DNA of 64,000 bases. Source: Oopsacas minuta. Its lineage: Eukaryota > Porifera > Hexactinellida > Lyssacinosida > Leucopsacidae. A program made the translations under genes and the position numbers. The stretch lies in contig JAKMXF010000210.1 of NCBI GenBank assembly GCA_024704765.1, positions 124,001 to 188,000 on the forward strand, in the 5' to 3' direction. Positions 9,170 to 19,718 of this stretch are shown in pieces. Position 1 is the first letter of the stretch. Each line of letters begins with the position of its first letter. The notes beneath the pieces are model-generated. The model saw nothing but the letters and a program-made list of their open reading frames with translations. It was not told the DNA's origin and did no database searches.

Positions 9170-10162
9170 ATGAAACAAGTTCATCATATCCCAGTGTTGT
9201 GTAAAGAAGTACTTTTGGGATTGTCTGTTAAGGGGAAGACATTATTAGACATGACGTTTGGTGGAGGAGGTCATACTCGTGCAATGTTAAATTCTGGTGC
9301 TGCTAGAGTATTTGCTTTAGACAGAGATTTAACTGCTTATAATATAGCTTGTGAGTTAGCTAACGAATATTCCAATAGAATTATACCAATCCATGGTAAA
9401 TTCTCTCAAATATCACAGCTCCTCAAACAGAGAGGTATCATGAAGGTAGATGGTGTGTTGTTTGATTTGGGATTGTCTTCTAATCAACTGGACAGTGCTA
9501 GTAGAGGATTTTCGTTCTCAAGAGATGGTCCTCTTGATATGAGAATGGACCAATCTGATAGGGACTCTGCATATCAGTTGGTTAATCAAACTCCTCCCCA
9601 ATTGTTCATGAGTTGGCTCAGAGAGTTTGGAGAGGAGAGGGCAGCTTTACGGATAGTTCGTGCGATTTGTGCTGCACGGGAAAAGAAGGAAATAACTAGC
9701 ACATTAGAACTAGCTCAGATAATTGAGACAGCTGTACCTCGTTTTGGATATATGGGGAGTAGAAAGATACACCCTGCTACTCGAACATTCCAAGCGCTCA
9801 GAATCGTTATCAACGATGAAATGGGAGAATTAAAGCAAGGACTTAAACAAGCAGAGTCTCTATTAGCTACTGGTGGAAGGTTAGCTGTTATAAGCTTCCA
9901 CTCCTTAGAAGATAGAATTGTAAAACGATTCTTTAAGGGGTACACGGAGAGTAATCTTACTGGCATAACAACATCTCAATTAAAATTAATAGTTCGATCA
10001 GCGAAGAGAAAACAACTTGATTGTATTGACAATTATCCTATCGATGATTGTCTTCCTAGATTTAATATTCTAAATAAGTCTCCTATAACTGCTACAGAAG
10101 CTGAGATACTTTGTAACCCACGTTCTAGATCTGCTAAACTCAGAATTGCTGAAAACGTATGA
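9170..10162 (+). CDS. METTL15: RsmH-family rRNA N4-methylcytidine methyltransferase
   Basis: 330-residue intronless member of the RsmH/MraW family. The bacterial enzyme methylates N4 of C1402 in 16S rRNA; the animal orthologue METTL15 acts on mitochondrial 12S rRNA. Seen: HIPVLCKEVLLGL at the start, the SAM-binding loop LLDMTFGGGGHTRAML (about 26-41), VFALDRD, the VDGVLFDLGLSSNQLD block, the conserved GPLDMRMD motif, and HPATRTFQALRIVIN plus VISFHSLEDRIVK near the end. There is no obvious long mitochondrial presequence, so targeting must be internal or by a cryptic signal. The gene shares base composition with its neighbours and sits in an animal gene cluster, so it is not bacterial contamination. 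Confidence 0.92.
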   Translation: MKQVHHIPVLCKEVLLGLSVKGKTLLDMTFGGGGHTRAMLNSGAARVFALDRDLTAYNIACELANEYSNRIIPIHGKFSQISQLLKQRGIMKVDGVLFDLGLSSNQLDSASRGFSFSRDGPLDMRMDQSDRDSAYQLVNQTPPQLFMSWLREFGEERAALRIVRAICAAREKKEITSTLELAQIIETAVPRFGYMGSRKIHPATRTFQALRIVINDEMGELKQGLKQAESLLATGGRLAVISFHSLEDRIVKRFFKGYTESNLTGITTSQLKLIVRSAKRKQLDCIDNYPIDDCLPRFNILNKSPITATEAEILCNPRSRSAKLRIAENV

Positions 10163-10380
10163 ACATCCAAATTGCGGTTTATTCAATGTTCTCACAAGTT
10201 GAAAGGCGATTCATACACTTCCCAGTTAAACTCATCCTATTGGGTAACGCTATATATTTTCGTTTCGATCATATAACTACTAATTCTTTTACACAACCTT
10301 TTGCAATACTTAATTATCTAATAACTACACACACATAGCTAAATAGACCAGTTTCTTGTTTTCGAAAATCACTTTTCATT

Positions 10381-10382
10381 AG
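10381..10382 (+). promoter_or_regulatory. Candidate splice acceptor immediately before start codon
   Basis: The pyrimidine-rich run cacttttcatt ends in AG one base before the ATG of the WW-domain gene. This could be the acceptor of a 5' UTR intron or a trans-splice site. No upstream exon was identified. Confidence 0.4.
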
Positions 10383-10383
10383 G

Positions 10384-11484
10384 ATGCACAGAGAGGACGA
10401 ATTGCCTTCCCCTCTGCCCCCTCTTCCGGATTTCAACCCCAAACGTCACAAATCCGATCCATTTGATATATCATCTCGTCCTTCTACAGCCTTATCCAAC
10501 AATTCTGATGTTACCATTAATGAATATGATAATCCTCAACCTGACATATCTCTTGAACATATAACTGATGAGGGATTAGATAACTTACTTCCTCAAGGTT
10601 GGTCAAAACGTACAGACTTACGTACCGGTATGACCTACTATGAGAACCACTGGACATTATCCACAACCTGGGCTGATCCCCGTACTCTAAACCCTTCTAT
10701 CCTGTCTGAACACGACTGGTCACAACCAGCTCTGGGCTGGAACATGTTACAAGATGAACAGGCACAGTATTATTGGGTACATCATGATTCTCAGACCAGC
10801 TCCTGGTCAGGGCCTCGTGAGCGTAGAGTTAGGAAACTCCTGAATATTCTGAAAGATAGATATATCCAGGAGGATAAAGTATTGAGATCTGGTAGAGATA
10901 AAATTCAAGAGTTAAGAAGTGAAATACTTAAGCTATTAGCTAGCAACGCTTCTGATGAAAATGTATTCTCTATCAATGATAAGCTGGAACTTGAATGTAA
11001 ACTTGTTGAAAAGTTGGGAGAGAGACTAGAGTTTTTTCAAACTCTGATGGAAGAGACAGTCGATGAACTGACTGGAGTTAAAAATCAGGGAATAAGATCA
11101 TCAGAGATATCACGTGCACTACACGAGGCATTTTTAGAATCTCACTTTCTATACACGAGTCAACATAAACTTATATTTGATTCTGAGCTCAACTTTTCAG
11201 ATATTCCACCAGTGTATGATCTCCCTGTAGATAAAGTGCAGGTTATACACCTGCTACCTGACTGCTTAACTCCTAAGACTTCTTTAGAGATGAGTCTTGA
11301 GCTGAGATTGTTACAACATTATAACGAGCTCATTAAATCTCAATTGAACAAATTGGTAGAGAGGTTAGAATTAGAGGATGTTGGTTTAGATGGACAACTT
11401 GAAGGATTTGAACTTAGACCTGTATATCTTGAGCTTATTGGAGCTGGATATGAGGAGTTAATAGATAGATTCTTGCTAAACTAG
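10384..11484 (+). CDS. Tandem-WW coiled-coil protein, KIBRA/WWC-like
   Basis: 366-residue intronless protein. After a Pro/Ser-rich start come two WW domains: the first around LPQGWSKRTDLRTGMTYYEN with TTWADPRT, the second around ALGWNMLQDEQAQYYWVHH with TSSWSGPRERR. A long helical coiled coil follows (about 145-230). Two WW domains directly followed by a coiled coil is the arrangement of KIBRA (WWC1), an upstream Hippo-pathway scaffold. The protein is far shorter than KIBRA (about 1100 residues) and shows no C2 domain or aPKC-binding tail, so it may be a shortened relative or a separate family. A strong splice-acceptor-like sequence (cacttttcattag) ends one base before the ATG. Confidence 0.55.
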   Translation: MHREDELPSPLPPLPDFNPKRHKSDPFDISSRPSTALSNNSDVTINEYDNPQPDISLEHITDEGLDNLLPQGWSKRTDLRTGMTYYENHWTLSTTWADPRTLNPSILSEHDWSQPALGWNMLQDEQAQYYWVHHDSQTSSWSGPRERRVRKLLNILKDRYIQEDKVLRSGRDKIQELRSEILKLLASNASDENVFSINDKLELECKLVEKLGERLEFFQTLMEETVDELTGVKNQGIRSSEISRALHEAFLESHFLYTSQHKLIFDSELNFSDIPPVYDLPVDKVQVIHLLPDCLTPKTSLEMSLELRLLQHYNELIKSQLNKLVERLELEDVGLDGQLEGFELRPVYLELIGAGYEELIDRFLLN

Positions 11485-11532
11485 AATTTTTACCATATAT
11501 CTCTTTAAAATCTATAATTATTTTTCACTTTT

Positions 11533-11534
11533 AG
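11533..11534 (+). promoter_or_regulatory. Candidate splice acceptor in an 84-base intergenic gap
   Basis: The sequence attatttttcacttttag sits in the short gap between the WW-domain gene and PDCD2L. It is the best acceptor-like signal in the gap, which is too short for a conventional promoter plus terminator. Confidence 0.45.
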
Positions 11535-11568
11535 GTTACCATATATTTCACAATATTTAGCTACGATT

Positions 11569-12612
11569 ATGTCAGCTGACGAGTGTCTCTGGCTTGGGTA
11601 CATAGGTGTAAAGACTCCAATGAGTTCTTCTCTCACCCCTAAAGGTATACCCACACAGTCATTCATTGGTGGGAATGAACTTGTTTCTCTTCACGAATCA
11701 CATCTTAACCAACCTCCAACCTGCACAATCTGTGATAGCGATCTTCTACTGATCATTCAGCTGTATTGGCCATTGTATGATTCTTCATATCATAGATTAT
11801 TCCATGTATTTGCTTGTAGGAATAATTCTTGTTGGAATAATTCAGCTAGTTGGGTTGTTTTACGTTCTCTATCAAAGGATTTTAGTTATGAAACTGTTAT
11901 TTCAGAGCCAAGCAAGCCTTTATTCGAAGTAGCTGAATGGGATGAGCCTCTTGATGAGGTAGAGGTGATAAAAACCGCAGAATCTCAATCCTCTCAAATT
12001 TCGCAGACACAAGAAGGTGCAAACTTGTTACCAAGTAAACTCTCAGACCTCTCAATTCAGTCAAAATCTAATATAAGAAAACTTCTGGTTGCAATTGACA
12101 GTTTCATGCTGGAATACATAGAGTATAATAATATTCCTGTAGCTAATGAGGATAATACTCATGAGTTGAGTTTGTATAACGAATACTTGAAATCTGGTGG
12201 TGAGGAATTGAGTGTTTGTAGTGCTGTTGATGATTTAGAAGAAACTGATGTGTTTAAGGATAAAACAGCTGAGAACTTCTACCAACAGATAGGCATGTTC
12301 CCCTCCCAAGTTGTCCGTTATCAGAGAGGAGGGGAGCCATTGTGGGCGTCTGACAAATTTGTTTTAAATTTGAGTTTGATTCCTAATTGTGAATCTTGTG
12401 GGAGTAAACGAACTTTTGAATTCCAGCTGTTACCAACTTTAGTTGATTATTTGAAGATTAAAGGAAATACAGCTGTTGAATTTGGAAATTTGTTAGTATT
12501 CACATGTGCTGCAAATTGTTGGAAAGATAGTGATGCTAGCTTCAAGACAGAATATGTTATAGTACAACCTGATCCTGATATACACGGGAGTATGCCTGTT
12601 AAGCCAATTTAG
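11569..12612 (+). CDS. PDCD2L: PDCD2-like protein
   Basis: 347-residue intronless PDCD2L-family protein, a shuttling factor tied to 40S ribosomal subunit assembly as a chaperone partner of uS5. Seen: the opening CLWLGYIGVKTP and FIGG, the first zinc-binding region with C-x2-C (PTCTICDSDL) followed by HRLFHVFAC and C-x-NSCW, a variable acidic middle, then the PDCD2 carboxy-terminal domain with PSQVVRYQRGGEPLW, the cysteine pair SCGSKRTFEFQLLPTLV and FTCAANCW, ending near VIVQPDPD. The cysteine spacing and QVVRYQR..PLW block are diagnostic. The gene starts 84 bases after its neighbour and ends 82 bases before MED23. Confidence 0.88.
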   Translation: MSADECLWLGYIGVKTPMSSSLTPKGIPTQSFIGGNELVSLHESHLNQPPTCTICDSDLLLIIQLYWPLYDSSYHRLFHVFACRNNSCWNNSASWVVLRSLSKDFSYETVISEPSKPLFEVAEWDEPLDEVEVIKTAESQSSQISQTQEGANLLPSKLSDLSIQSKSNIRKLLVAIDSFMLEYIEYNNIPVANEDNTHELSLYNEYLKSGGEELSVCSAVDDLEETDVFKDKTAENFYQQIGMFPSQVVRYQRGGEPLWASDKFVLNLSLIPNCESCGSKRTFEFQLLPTLVDYLKIKGNTAVEFGNLLVFTCAANCWKDSDASFKTEYVIVQPDPDIHGSMPVKPI

Positions 12613-12689
12613 TTAGAATTATATATTGCATGTAATTTGTATGTATAATTCTACGTAATTGCTTGATGTAGATTAATTTGTATATTTCT

Positions 12690-12694
12690 AGCAG
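12690..12694 (+). promoter_or_regulatory. Candidate acceptors abutting the MED23 start
   Basis: tatatttctagcag runs straight into the MED23 ATG, giving two NAGNAG-type AG choices. PDCD2L ends only 82 bases earlier, so this looks like an intercistronic acceptor or a very short 5' UTR intron. Confidence 0.45.
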
Positions 12695-15600
12695 ATGACT
12701 AGCTATCCTTCTAATCACCCTATGGCTAGCCACCAGATGTACCATCCTAACATTATACCATCAGGGATCCCAGGTCCTATGGGACAGATGCCATCAAGTA
12801 CTCCCATGCACCCTATAAGTGCTCTACACACCCCTGTTGGTACAATTGGATCCATGAGCAGTACACCAATGGAAGTAGTGCCAGCTGACTCAATGCAACA
12901 AATATCAGAAGATATTGCTATGTCTCAACCTGTTGTAGAGTCAATGGAAGAATTGAGAGTAAAGTATAAGCAGGAATTGATACGATTAGAAGTAAGCTAC
13001 TTTTCTGTAAAATACAAATTCTATTCTTTATTTGTAATTATATTTACTAGGAAATTTTGGCTAATCGCTTCTCAGTAGATGACTGTTCTTCTTTGATTGC
13101 AGCTGGTCTCGGGGCTACGATTATATATCCAACTCCACACACATCTCTGGAAGATTTTGAGAAGAAATTGATTGAATTTTTTCAAACACAAGTTAATACA
13201 AAAGCTCAGTCAGGTCAAGTTCTCCTACAAGATTACTTGAACTTTATAACTAAGCAGAGAGGTCAGCAGAGAGTAAGTTATAATATTCTACAGGTATATC
13301 GACCAACAATTTATTTCATATTTATAGGTGAACTATCTATTCAGTTTGCTTATCACTATGATAACTAAACACGGTATTCTTAACTTCTCAATGGTGTATA
13401 TATCTGTATTAGAGTTATACAGCTTACAGCTACCACTATTCATACAAGAAGGACTCAAATTCGTTCACAAGTAAGCTTTACTCCTATATATTTCTGCTAT
13501 TTGTATTTATATGCAGTTCTTATAGGCTTCTACCTACTCTTGATTATCATGCATGTAGAGTGGTTATCACTCAGCTATTGATTTTCTTAGAGAAGTGCCC
13601 CACGAAAATAGCATCTCCTCTCAGCGCTGCTGATAGTAGCAACAGGAATGGTAACAAGGAATGTCCTCCATCTAACTATCTTACTCCAAGAGATCTACAA
13701 TTGCTTCATAGCGTGAGAGATCTGCTCAAATACATGCTAGATAGAAAATCTGCTCTCCTCCCAGTATATCTAGCTCTAGATGATATCGAATTGAGGTACT
13801 TGAATTTATTATATAAATCTCTTAATACTATAATTATTCGTTTTTTAATTACTCTAAGATATCCATTCAAATCTGGGAGTTACACGGGACCACAACCTCA
13901 TTGGATAATATCAGATCTCCTCTCGTCATTCAGAGATAGTTTCTCAGGTGTAGCTCGTCTCATAACAATGCCTATTAGCCATAGACTGCTACCAGCTGTT
14001 GGTATATCATTTATGTACGGTGTAGTTTGGCAGTTTGATGATGAGCTTACTTTATGTCCTAAAGTACCAAAAGATACTGGTAGAAAGGTTAACCAGATTC
14101 TTCCTTTCTCTGCGGAAGTTAACAAGAAGAGATTTGACTTGCTACTACACATTGCTTCTCAGTCTATATGTCCTGAACCTGTGTTACCACAGTTATACGG
14201 TATGCCTCGCATGCCTTTAAGACAGGTACGTTGCTAGGGGTTATTTGTATAAATTTATTCTCTCAGAATGTTTTGAGATGTTTTATTAATGGATAAAAAC
14301 CTGAATATTCAGGAAGTTTTGGAAAATCTCAGGGAATTCATTAGGGGACTGGGGTAAGTATCTTATATGTATGAGTTTCTGCTTAGGCGACTACACCAGA
14401 ACAACAAGCACTATACAATCAAGTTAATATGATTCTGTGTACCCAGATAGCTGTTAATCTGTTGAGAAACTGTAGAGACGGTTTGTTAAATATTCCAGAG
14501 CGTAGACTCTGGAGCTATCAACAGGCTAATGGTCTCTGTATGAGCTATTTGCTGAAGTTTATCAGTCATCGTCACTTCCCAATGAATACATTTTACTACC
14601 TCCTCTACAAGCTCTTAGTTAAGGAAGAGCTTAGAGATGGGAGAGATGCTCTTATGTACTTTTTTGTACAGGTACGAATACATTTATTCAGTGGAACTTC
14701 GTTAATACGAACTTTCCAGCTACAAATCTTACAGAAGACAAGTGTTAAATCTAATATTCGAATCATTTTGTATATATTCCACCTCCCAGCGAGCTAGACA
14801 AACATAAATACTGTAATGCATACTGATAACATAGGACTTGAAATTTATATTTCCTCTATGGAAATTCGTATTAACGAGAGTCTATTGGTATGTATTGAAT
14901 AATTGAATAATCACACGAAAACACGTATAATGTATATCTAACACCCAATAGTCAATGTCTCTAATCTTCCGCCCTACAGAAGACCCTCTACAACCTGTAG
15001 ACATGATGCTAGCTATATTTGATCATCTCTATCCAGATTCTGATCCATTACCTATACCTGATATTTCAGATCCTCTATACGTATACAAATTCTCTCCTTC
15101 CTTCTTCTGGATGCATTTATACCTGAAAATGTTAGACTTTTCTGAGGTAATTAGTTGATAAAATTATTTTGATAATATTGTACGAAAATTATATATTTTC
15201 TTCAGAAAAAGAAAACATTAGGATCTTCTGGAGCTCCTTACAAGTTCTCACGTCCAATGCCTCGTGTACTAAAGTTACAAATAGATCATCTACATACACT
15301 CAGTACTCAACACAATCCGGCTACACTATCCTGTCAGGAACTGATTGTGATGAGTAACGCTTTACCTCCACACATTCAAACTCAGAGTCTACTAGATCCT
15401 GGTCTTAAGCTAGCACAGGATCAGCTGAGAGAATGTCTAAACGGACTTGCTAATCAGCGTCCCCCTAGTATCCCATTATTAAGCTGTCTTAACCTTAATT
15501 GTAAGGTGGATACTATTGTTAAAGATATGGTATCTCTTGTACATGATCCTCAACACAGTGATAGGAGACCACTTGGTAGGTATTATGCGAACTTTAAAAA

Positions 15601-18600
15601 TAAGCTAATCCTGATAATTACTTGTGAATTGGCAGATAATTTACCGGAAATAGTAAAACAACTCTCATGTCATGTTTCAAAAGCTGGAAAATCTCAATTT
15701 TGGGTATTTTATATTATTGCTTGTTTCTAGAAGTAAATGGTAGAGGATTGATAATCCACACTTTTTTCAGTCTGTTTCACAATGCAGACTTAGATTTAGC
15801 TGGATATAGGGTCATGACTAAGTCACCAGTTGATGTAATCAAGAAACACGTTTATAATATTAATACTTGCTGGCTGGAGATGGTTAACAACAGACTGCCA
15901 ATTCATGTGACTAATGCTCTCAAGCATCAGCTCTTGGTTATGATTACACAATATCTCAAATCTTGTCCTACAGAGGTAAATACTAAAATCCATTGTAAAT
16001 TCGTGGAAATTTTTGATAAATATTTTTTGCGATTAATTTCGAATATATTGGTAGTTACATAATACCATAATACAATACTCGATTATTTTAATCTCTAGTT
16101 TTCTGAGTTCGTGATAAGCTGTATTAACTCTTCATAATTTATCATTCCATCACCACTGTGTCAGCATATTCTATCATCTCTGCTATTTCTCTCTCTTCTG
16201 TTCCGTTTACCAGATTTAATTGTGCGTGCAATAATTCCTTGTTCTTTATTACCCCGTCGTTATCTGGGTTAAATATCCTAAATGCATTTCTGATCTCTGC
16301 TTTACGTTTCATCCTTGGCATCACGGTAAGAAATTCCTCAAAATCAATTTCACCGTTTCCATCTAAATCTATTTCTCTTATTTCCTTTTCAAGGTCTTCA
16401 TCTGATCCTTGCTGTCCTAATGACTCCATCACAGTTCTTAGTTCAACAACTGTGATACTACCATCATCATCTTTGTCAAATACTGCGAATGCGTTTTTGT
16501 ATTCTAAAATTTCCTCTTTGGTTAATTCTTCTACCATCTCAATCGCTGTCTACATGTTTAAATATTTTCTCATATAAATACAAATCTGTAATGACTAATC
16601 TCTTTCACACCTACCTATCATCCTATTATACCTCTTATTTGCTGTTTTGTCTATTTTATAATTAAAAGAATCTAAGTATAATGATGACTGCATATTATAC
16701 TTCTGAATACTCAGCATATTAAACGATTACATTTATTGCATTTATAAGCACCGCAGTTTTCACATATTCTGAGCTGTTTGTGTTTCAATACTTTCTCCAT
16801 TATTATCTCTCTTGTCAGATACAGAACTACCTCTACTTACTGCTAGAAAACACAGCTTTGAAATTAATCATTGGATTAGATGGACAATACTTTATCCACT
16901 ATATGGGTAGCAAACAGCCCTCTCATCCAATTGACTCTGAGTTTGAAGAGTTGAATAAAGTATTTATTTTAAAACTAGCTCAAACTATACATACACGGGG
17001 AATAGATCCTGGATTATGGGATGATTATCTTGAATGTGACGTGAAATCTTGTCCACATTTCTGGCCAAGCCACACCCTTAGATGTTTTCCATCACAACTT
17101 CAAGATTTCTATGAAAGAACACAAATACAGAAACCAATAGGGACAGAAGAAATGCAGTTATTACAAATGCATGTAAGTATATACTTAAATTGAAACTTTG
17201 ATGTTTATTGTATTATTTTTAGGTCTCAGAGGATTCTCATAGATTGTTTAGTAGCATGAATGTAACTGATGTAAACATAGTGAGCTACTACTCACTTTCT
17301 GAATCTCATCCTACTCTCCTATGTCTCACGTGGGATGTGATTATGGAGAAAAGCAAGCTGTCACACTCTTTTATAAAGGCTAGTTTCTTAATTCCAAAAA
17401 AAGTAACTTAGTTTTATTATATTACCCACGTAACTTTTTAGGCGTTTATTACTCTCGGACAGCGTGGACTTATGAGACACATGCGCGGATTCATTGACTA
17501 TATTGTTTTAAAACTCTGTCAAGAGAAAGACAAGATAAATCGCTACATTGAAGTGCTGGACTACTTAATATGGACATACAATCTGTTCCCACTAGAGAAA
17601 ATTATCCTTGTGATGGCAATGAAGAATTATGAAGGTGAGCAGCTACACACCTGCTACAGACTGATGCAACTGTTACTATTGGTACCATCTAACTTCAGAT
17701 TCAGACTTAAAGAATTCCTAAACTCAGATAATTCTCCTTCTTACTGGTCACAACCAGAACAACTGAATGATCATCTAGAGTATCATGCTGATAAGCCGGA
17801 GTACTTTAACTTTGAGGGATTGAGAGCTGGAACATCAGGTAAAAGTCGGGAAAATGTTAGTATTTTGAGAGTAAAAAAAGTGAAAAATTTCGAATTTTGT
17901 ATGGAATTGTGTAAACATCGCTAAAATTTAGTGTTTCAATTCATTACGATTGTAAAACTTCGACCGTAATTGGTTAATGGAGAGCTTATTCTGTGATTTG
18001 CTTGTAAAATTCATTACAATAAATTAATAATTTAATATTTACAAACACTATACGTATATTAGGTGAAGAAATGCCCAAACCTCTCCCTCCATTCTGTGGC
18101 AATGTACTCACCCGATTCCTGCCTGTGATTGATATAGTAGTACATAGATTGATAGAAGTACCTCCTGATGCAGCTAAGAGTTTAGACAATCTTATTCTTC
18201 AGATCAGTCCTCTCTATAAGTACCACCCAAAGCCTATAATGTTCTTATACACAACATTACACTACTATGAAGCTAATCTCGTTAATAGACCACTGCTACG
18301 TGCTAACCTTGTCTACACTATTCTTAACTCTCTTAACAGCATACATACTGCTACCTGGTACTTCACACGAGAGTTTGTTGACTATCTGGTTTCTAAGGAG
18401 GGAGCAGCTGATGGTATTAGTATGAACCCTAGAGATGAACCAGAGATTTCTCTCCCAGCTGACTACTGGAGTAGATTGCTACAGAGCATTAAAGAGGCAG
18501 TATATGATCCTCTTAAGTGTGACTGCTGGACTGATTGGAGGTTTTCTGAATTCCAGAGTCCAGCTGCTAAATTCTTGACTTGTATATCTGTTGAGATTCT

Positions 18601-19463
18601 AACATTACACAATTCTCCTGCAGAAGTTAGTAGCATTTTATACGTGAATATATTTCATTGTATTCTCGTATTTATTGCTGTTATTCTATACAGATAAGTA
18701 AAAACATACTGAGAGTAGTGCTAGATACTTCCAAACAATCTATACAGGTTTATGACACAGAAGAAGAGGTGAGTAAACTGATTAATGCAGTAGGTCTACT
18801 CATGAGTATGTTACCTACTTCCTATCACGAAGTACTCTATGCAGAAGTACTACACGCCCTGGAGAATATAGAAGATATAGTAGCTATACAGGGATTAGCT
18901 GCTGGTAACCATAGTGACATCAGTGTTCCTGTACCTGCTATTAGTCTGTCTGCTTTCTCTGTTATTGTTGGTCAAAATGGTTACATTGGTGAGATTATTA
19001 CAATAACTTTACAAGATTAGATTTCTAGTTTACTGTGTTTTCTATTATTATAGGTCGTGTCCTTGCACTAATGCATTCCTTCTGGACTCATTCAAATGTA
19101 GGGTTGCTATATCCAATACAGAATTGGTTGTTAACAGTAGTTAAACCAATCGTACAGACTGAAAATCAGCTGATATTTATGTTACAGCTGATCTACCCGC
19201 TTAGTCCTCGTCTCTATATCGAGAAGCGTCGTCACTTCTTGAGTTTAGTTCAGATTATTTACAGTTTTGTAAAGCAGGTAGATTCACGTAATGATAATCT
19301 CTTCTATGCTGATACCATATGTGACGTACTGTATCATATAAAATATGTTTATCTGGGTAATGCGAATAAAGATGAAATTGGTAAGATCGTGTCTTCTCTA
19401 CAACCTCCTCTACAAGCTAGATTGCGCTTTTTAACAGGAGGTGAACCACATACAGTTATTTGA
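12695..19463 (+). CDS. MED23: Mediator subunit 23, 15 exons
   Basis: MED23, the large tail subunit of Mediator that links activators to RNA polymerase II. My exons: 12695-12991, 13051-13272, 13328-13470, 13526-13795, 13859-14225, 14387-14671, 14952-15146, 15206-about 15668, about 15734-15975, 16819-17172, 17223-17378, 17442-17838, 18063-18625, 18694-18988, 19054-19463. They total 1552 codons in one frame. MED23-type segments seen: LLPVYLALDDIE, PHWIISDLLSSFRDSF, HFWPSHTLRCFPSQLQDF, FCGNVLTRFLPVIDIVVHR, VKPIVQTENQL. The start (about 1-75) is an extra Met/Pro/Ser-rich tail. The exon 8/9 junction is uncertain (weak GTCATG donor). The intron after exon 11 appears to use a GC donor. The intron at 13796-13858 is 63 bases without a stop, so retention would keep the frame. 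The intron at 15976-16818 holds a calmodulin-like gene. Confidence 0.9.
14689..14887. mobile_element. Degraded pogo-like element in MED23 intron
   Basis: Left end CAGTGGAACTTCGTTAATAC and right end, read in reverse, CAATAGACTCTCGTTAATAC form an imperfect inverted pair of about 23 bases. Flanking TA is not intact, so the copy is old. The same terminal sequence is seen in the elements at 5196-5280 and 50892-51003. It makes up most of MED23 intron 6. Confidence 0.6.
16095..16537 (-). CDS. Calmodulin-like EF-hand gene nested antisense in MED23, frameshifted
   Basis: Intronless calmodulin-like gene inside a MED23 intron on the opposite strand. It opens MVEELTKEEILEYKNAFAVF, parallel to the start of calmodulin, and has EF loops DKDDDGSITVVE, DLDGNGEIDFEE and NPDNDGVIKNKE. 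In the fourth hand the main frame ends ADTVVME and stops at 16142, while the expected loop and helix (GDGMINYEELIQLI) continue one frame away to a stop at 16095. A single missing base at about 16155-16160 explains it. Identity with calmodulin is only moderate, so it is a calmodulin-like protein or, being intronless and broken, a retrocopy. If intact, it would be a four-hand calcium sensor of about 147 residues. Confidence 0.7.
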
Positions 19464-19718
19464 TTATTTCTCATCTGATATTAGCAACATCATCTCAGCT
19501 ATAAGGAAAATGTGTAGAATCATTTTTCCAAAATATTTTGTATTGGAAAATATAAGTGAGAATTTTGATTAACTTTTGAGGTTTGTTGACAATTCAATAT
19601 TATGAATCTCTAATTTCATATCTTTTGCTAACATATTTATTTCCATAAATTTATTCCTTTATGATTATTATTATTAGTATTATTGTTATTATTATTGTCA
19701 TTATGTGTATCAGCATAG
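19464..19718. other. Short gap with ATT-rich microsatellite
   Basis: Spacer between MED23 and XPB. Bases about 19661-19703 form an imperfect trinucleotide tract of ATT/ATG units. An acceptor-like gtgtatcagcatag touches the XPB start codon. Confidence 0.5.

Noticed and set aside
9170-10162. Bacterial contamination or transfer for the RsmH-like gene
   Set aside because: METTL15 is a standard animal nuclear gene for a mitochondrial enzyme, and the gene lies between animal genes with the same codon use.
16091-16098. MED23 acceptor atctctag
   Set aside because: It would open a MED23 exon with no matching protein; the sequence is the complement of the end of the nested EF-hand gene.
16158-16577. 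Plus-strand open frame of 139 residues inside MED23
   Set aside because: It is the antisense shadow of the calmodulin-like gene, Ser/Ile/Leu-rich with no domain, and lies in an intron.
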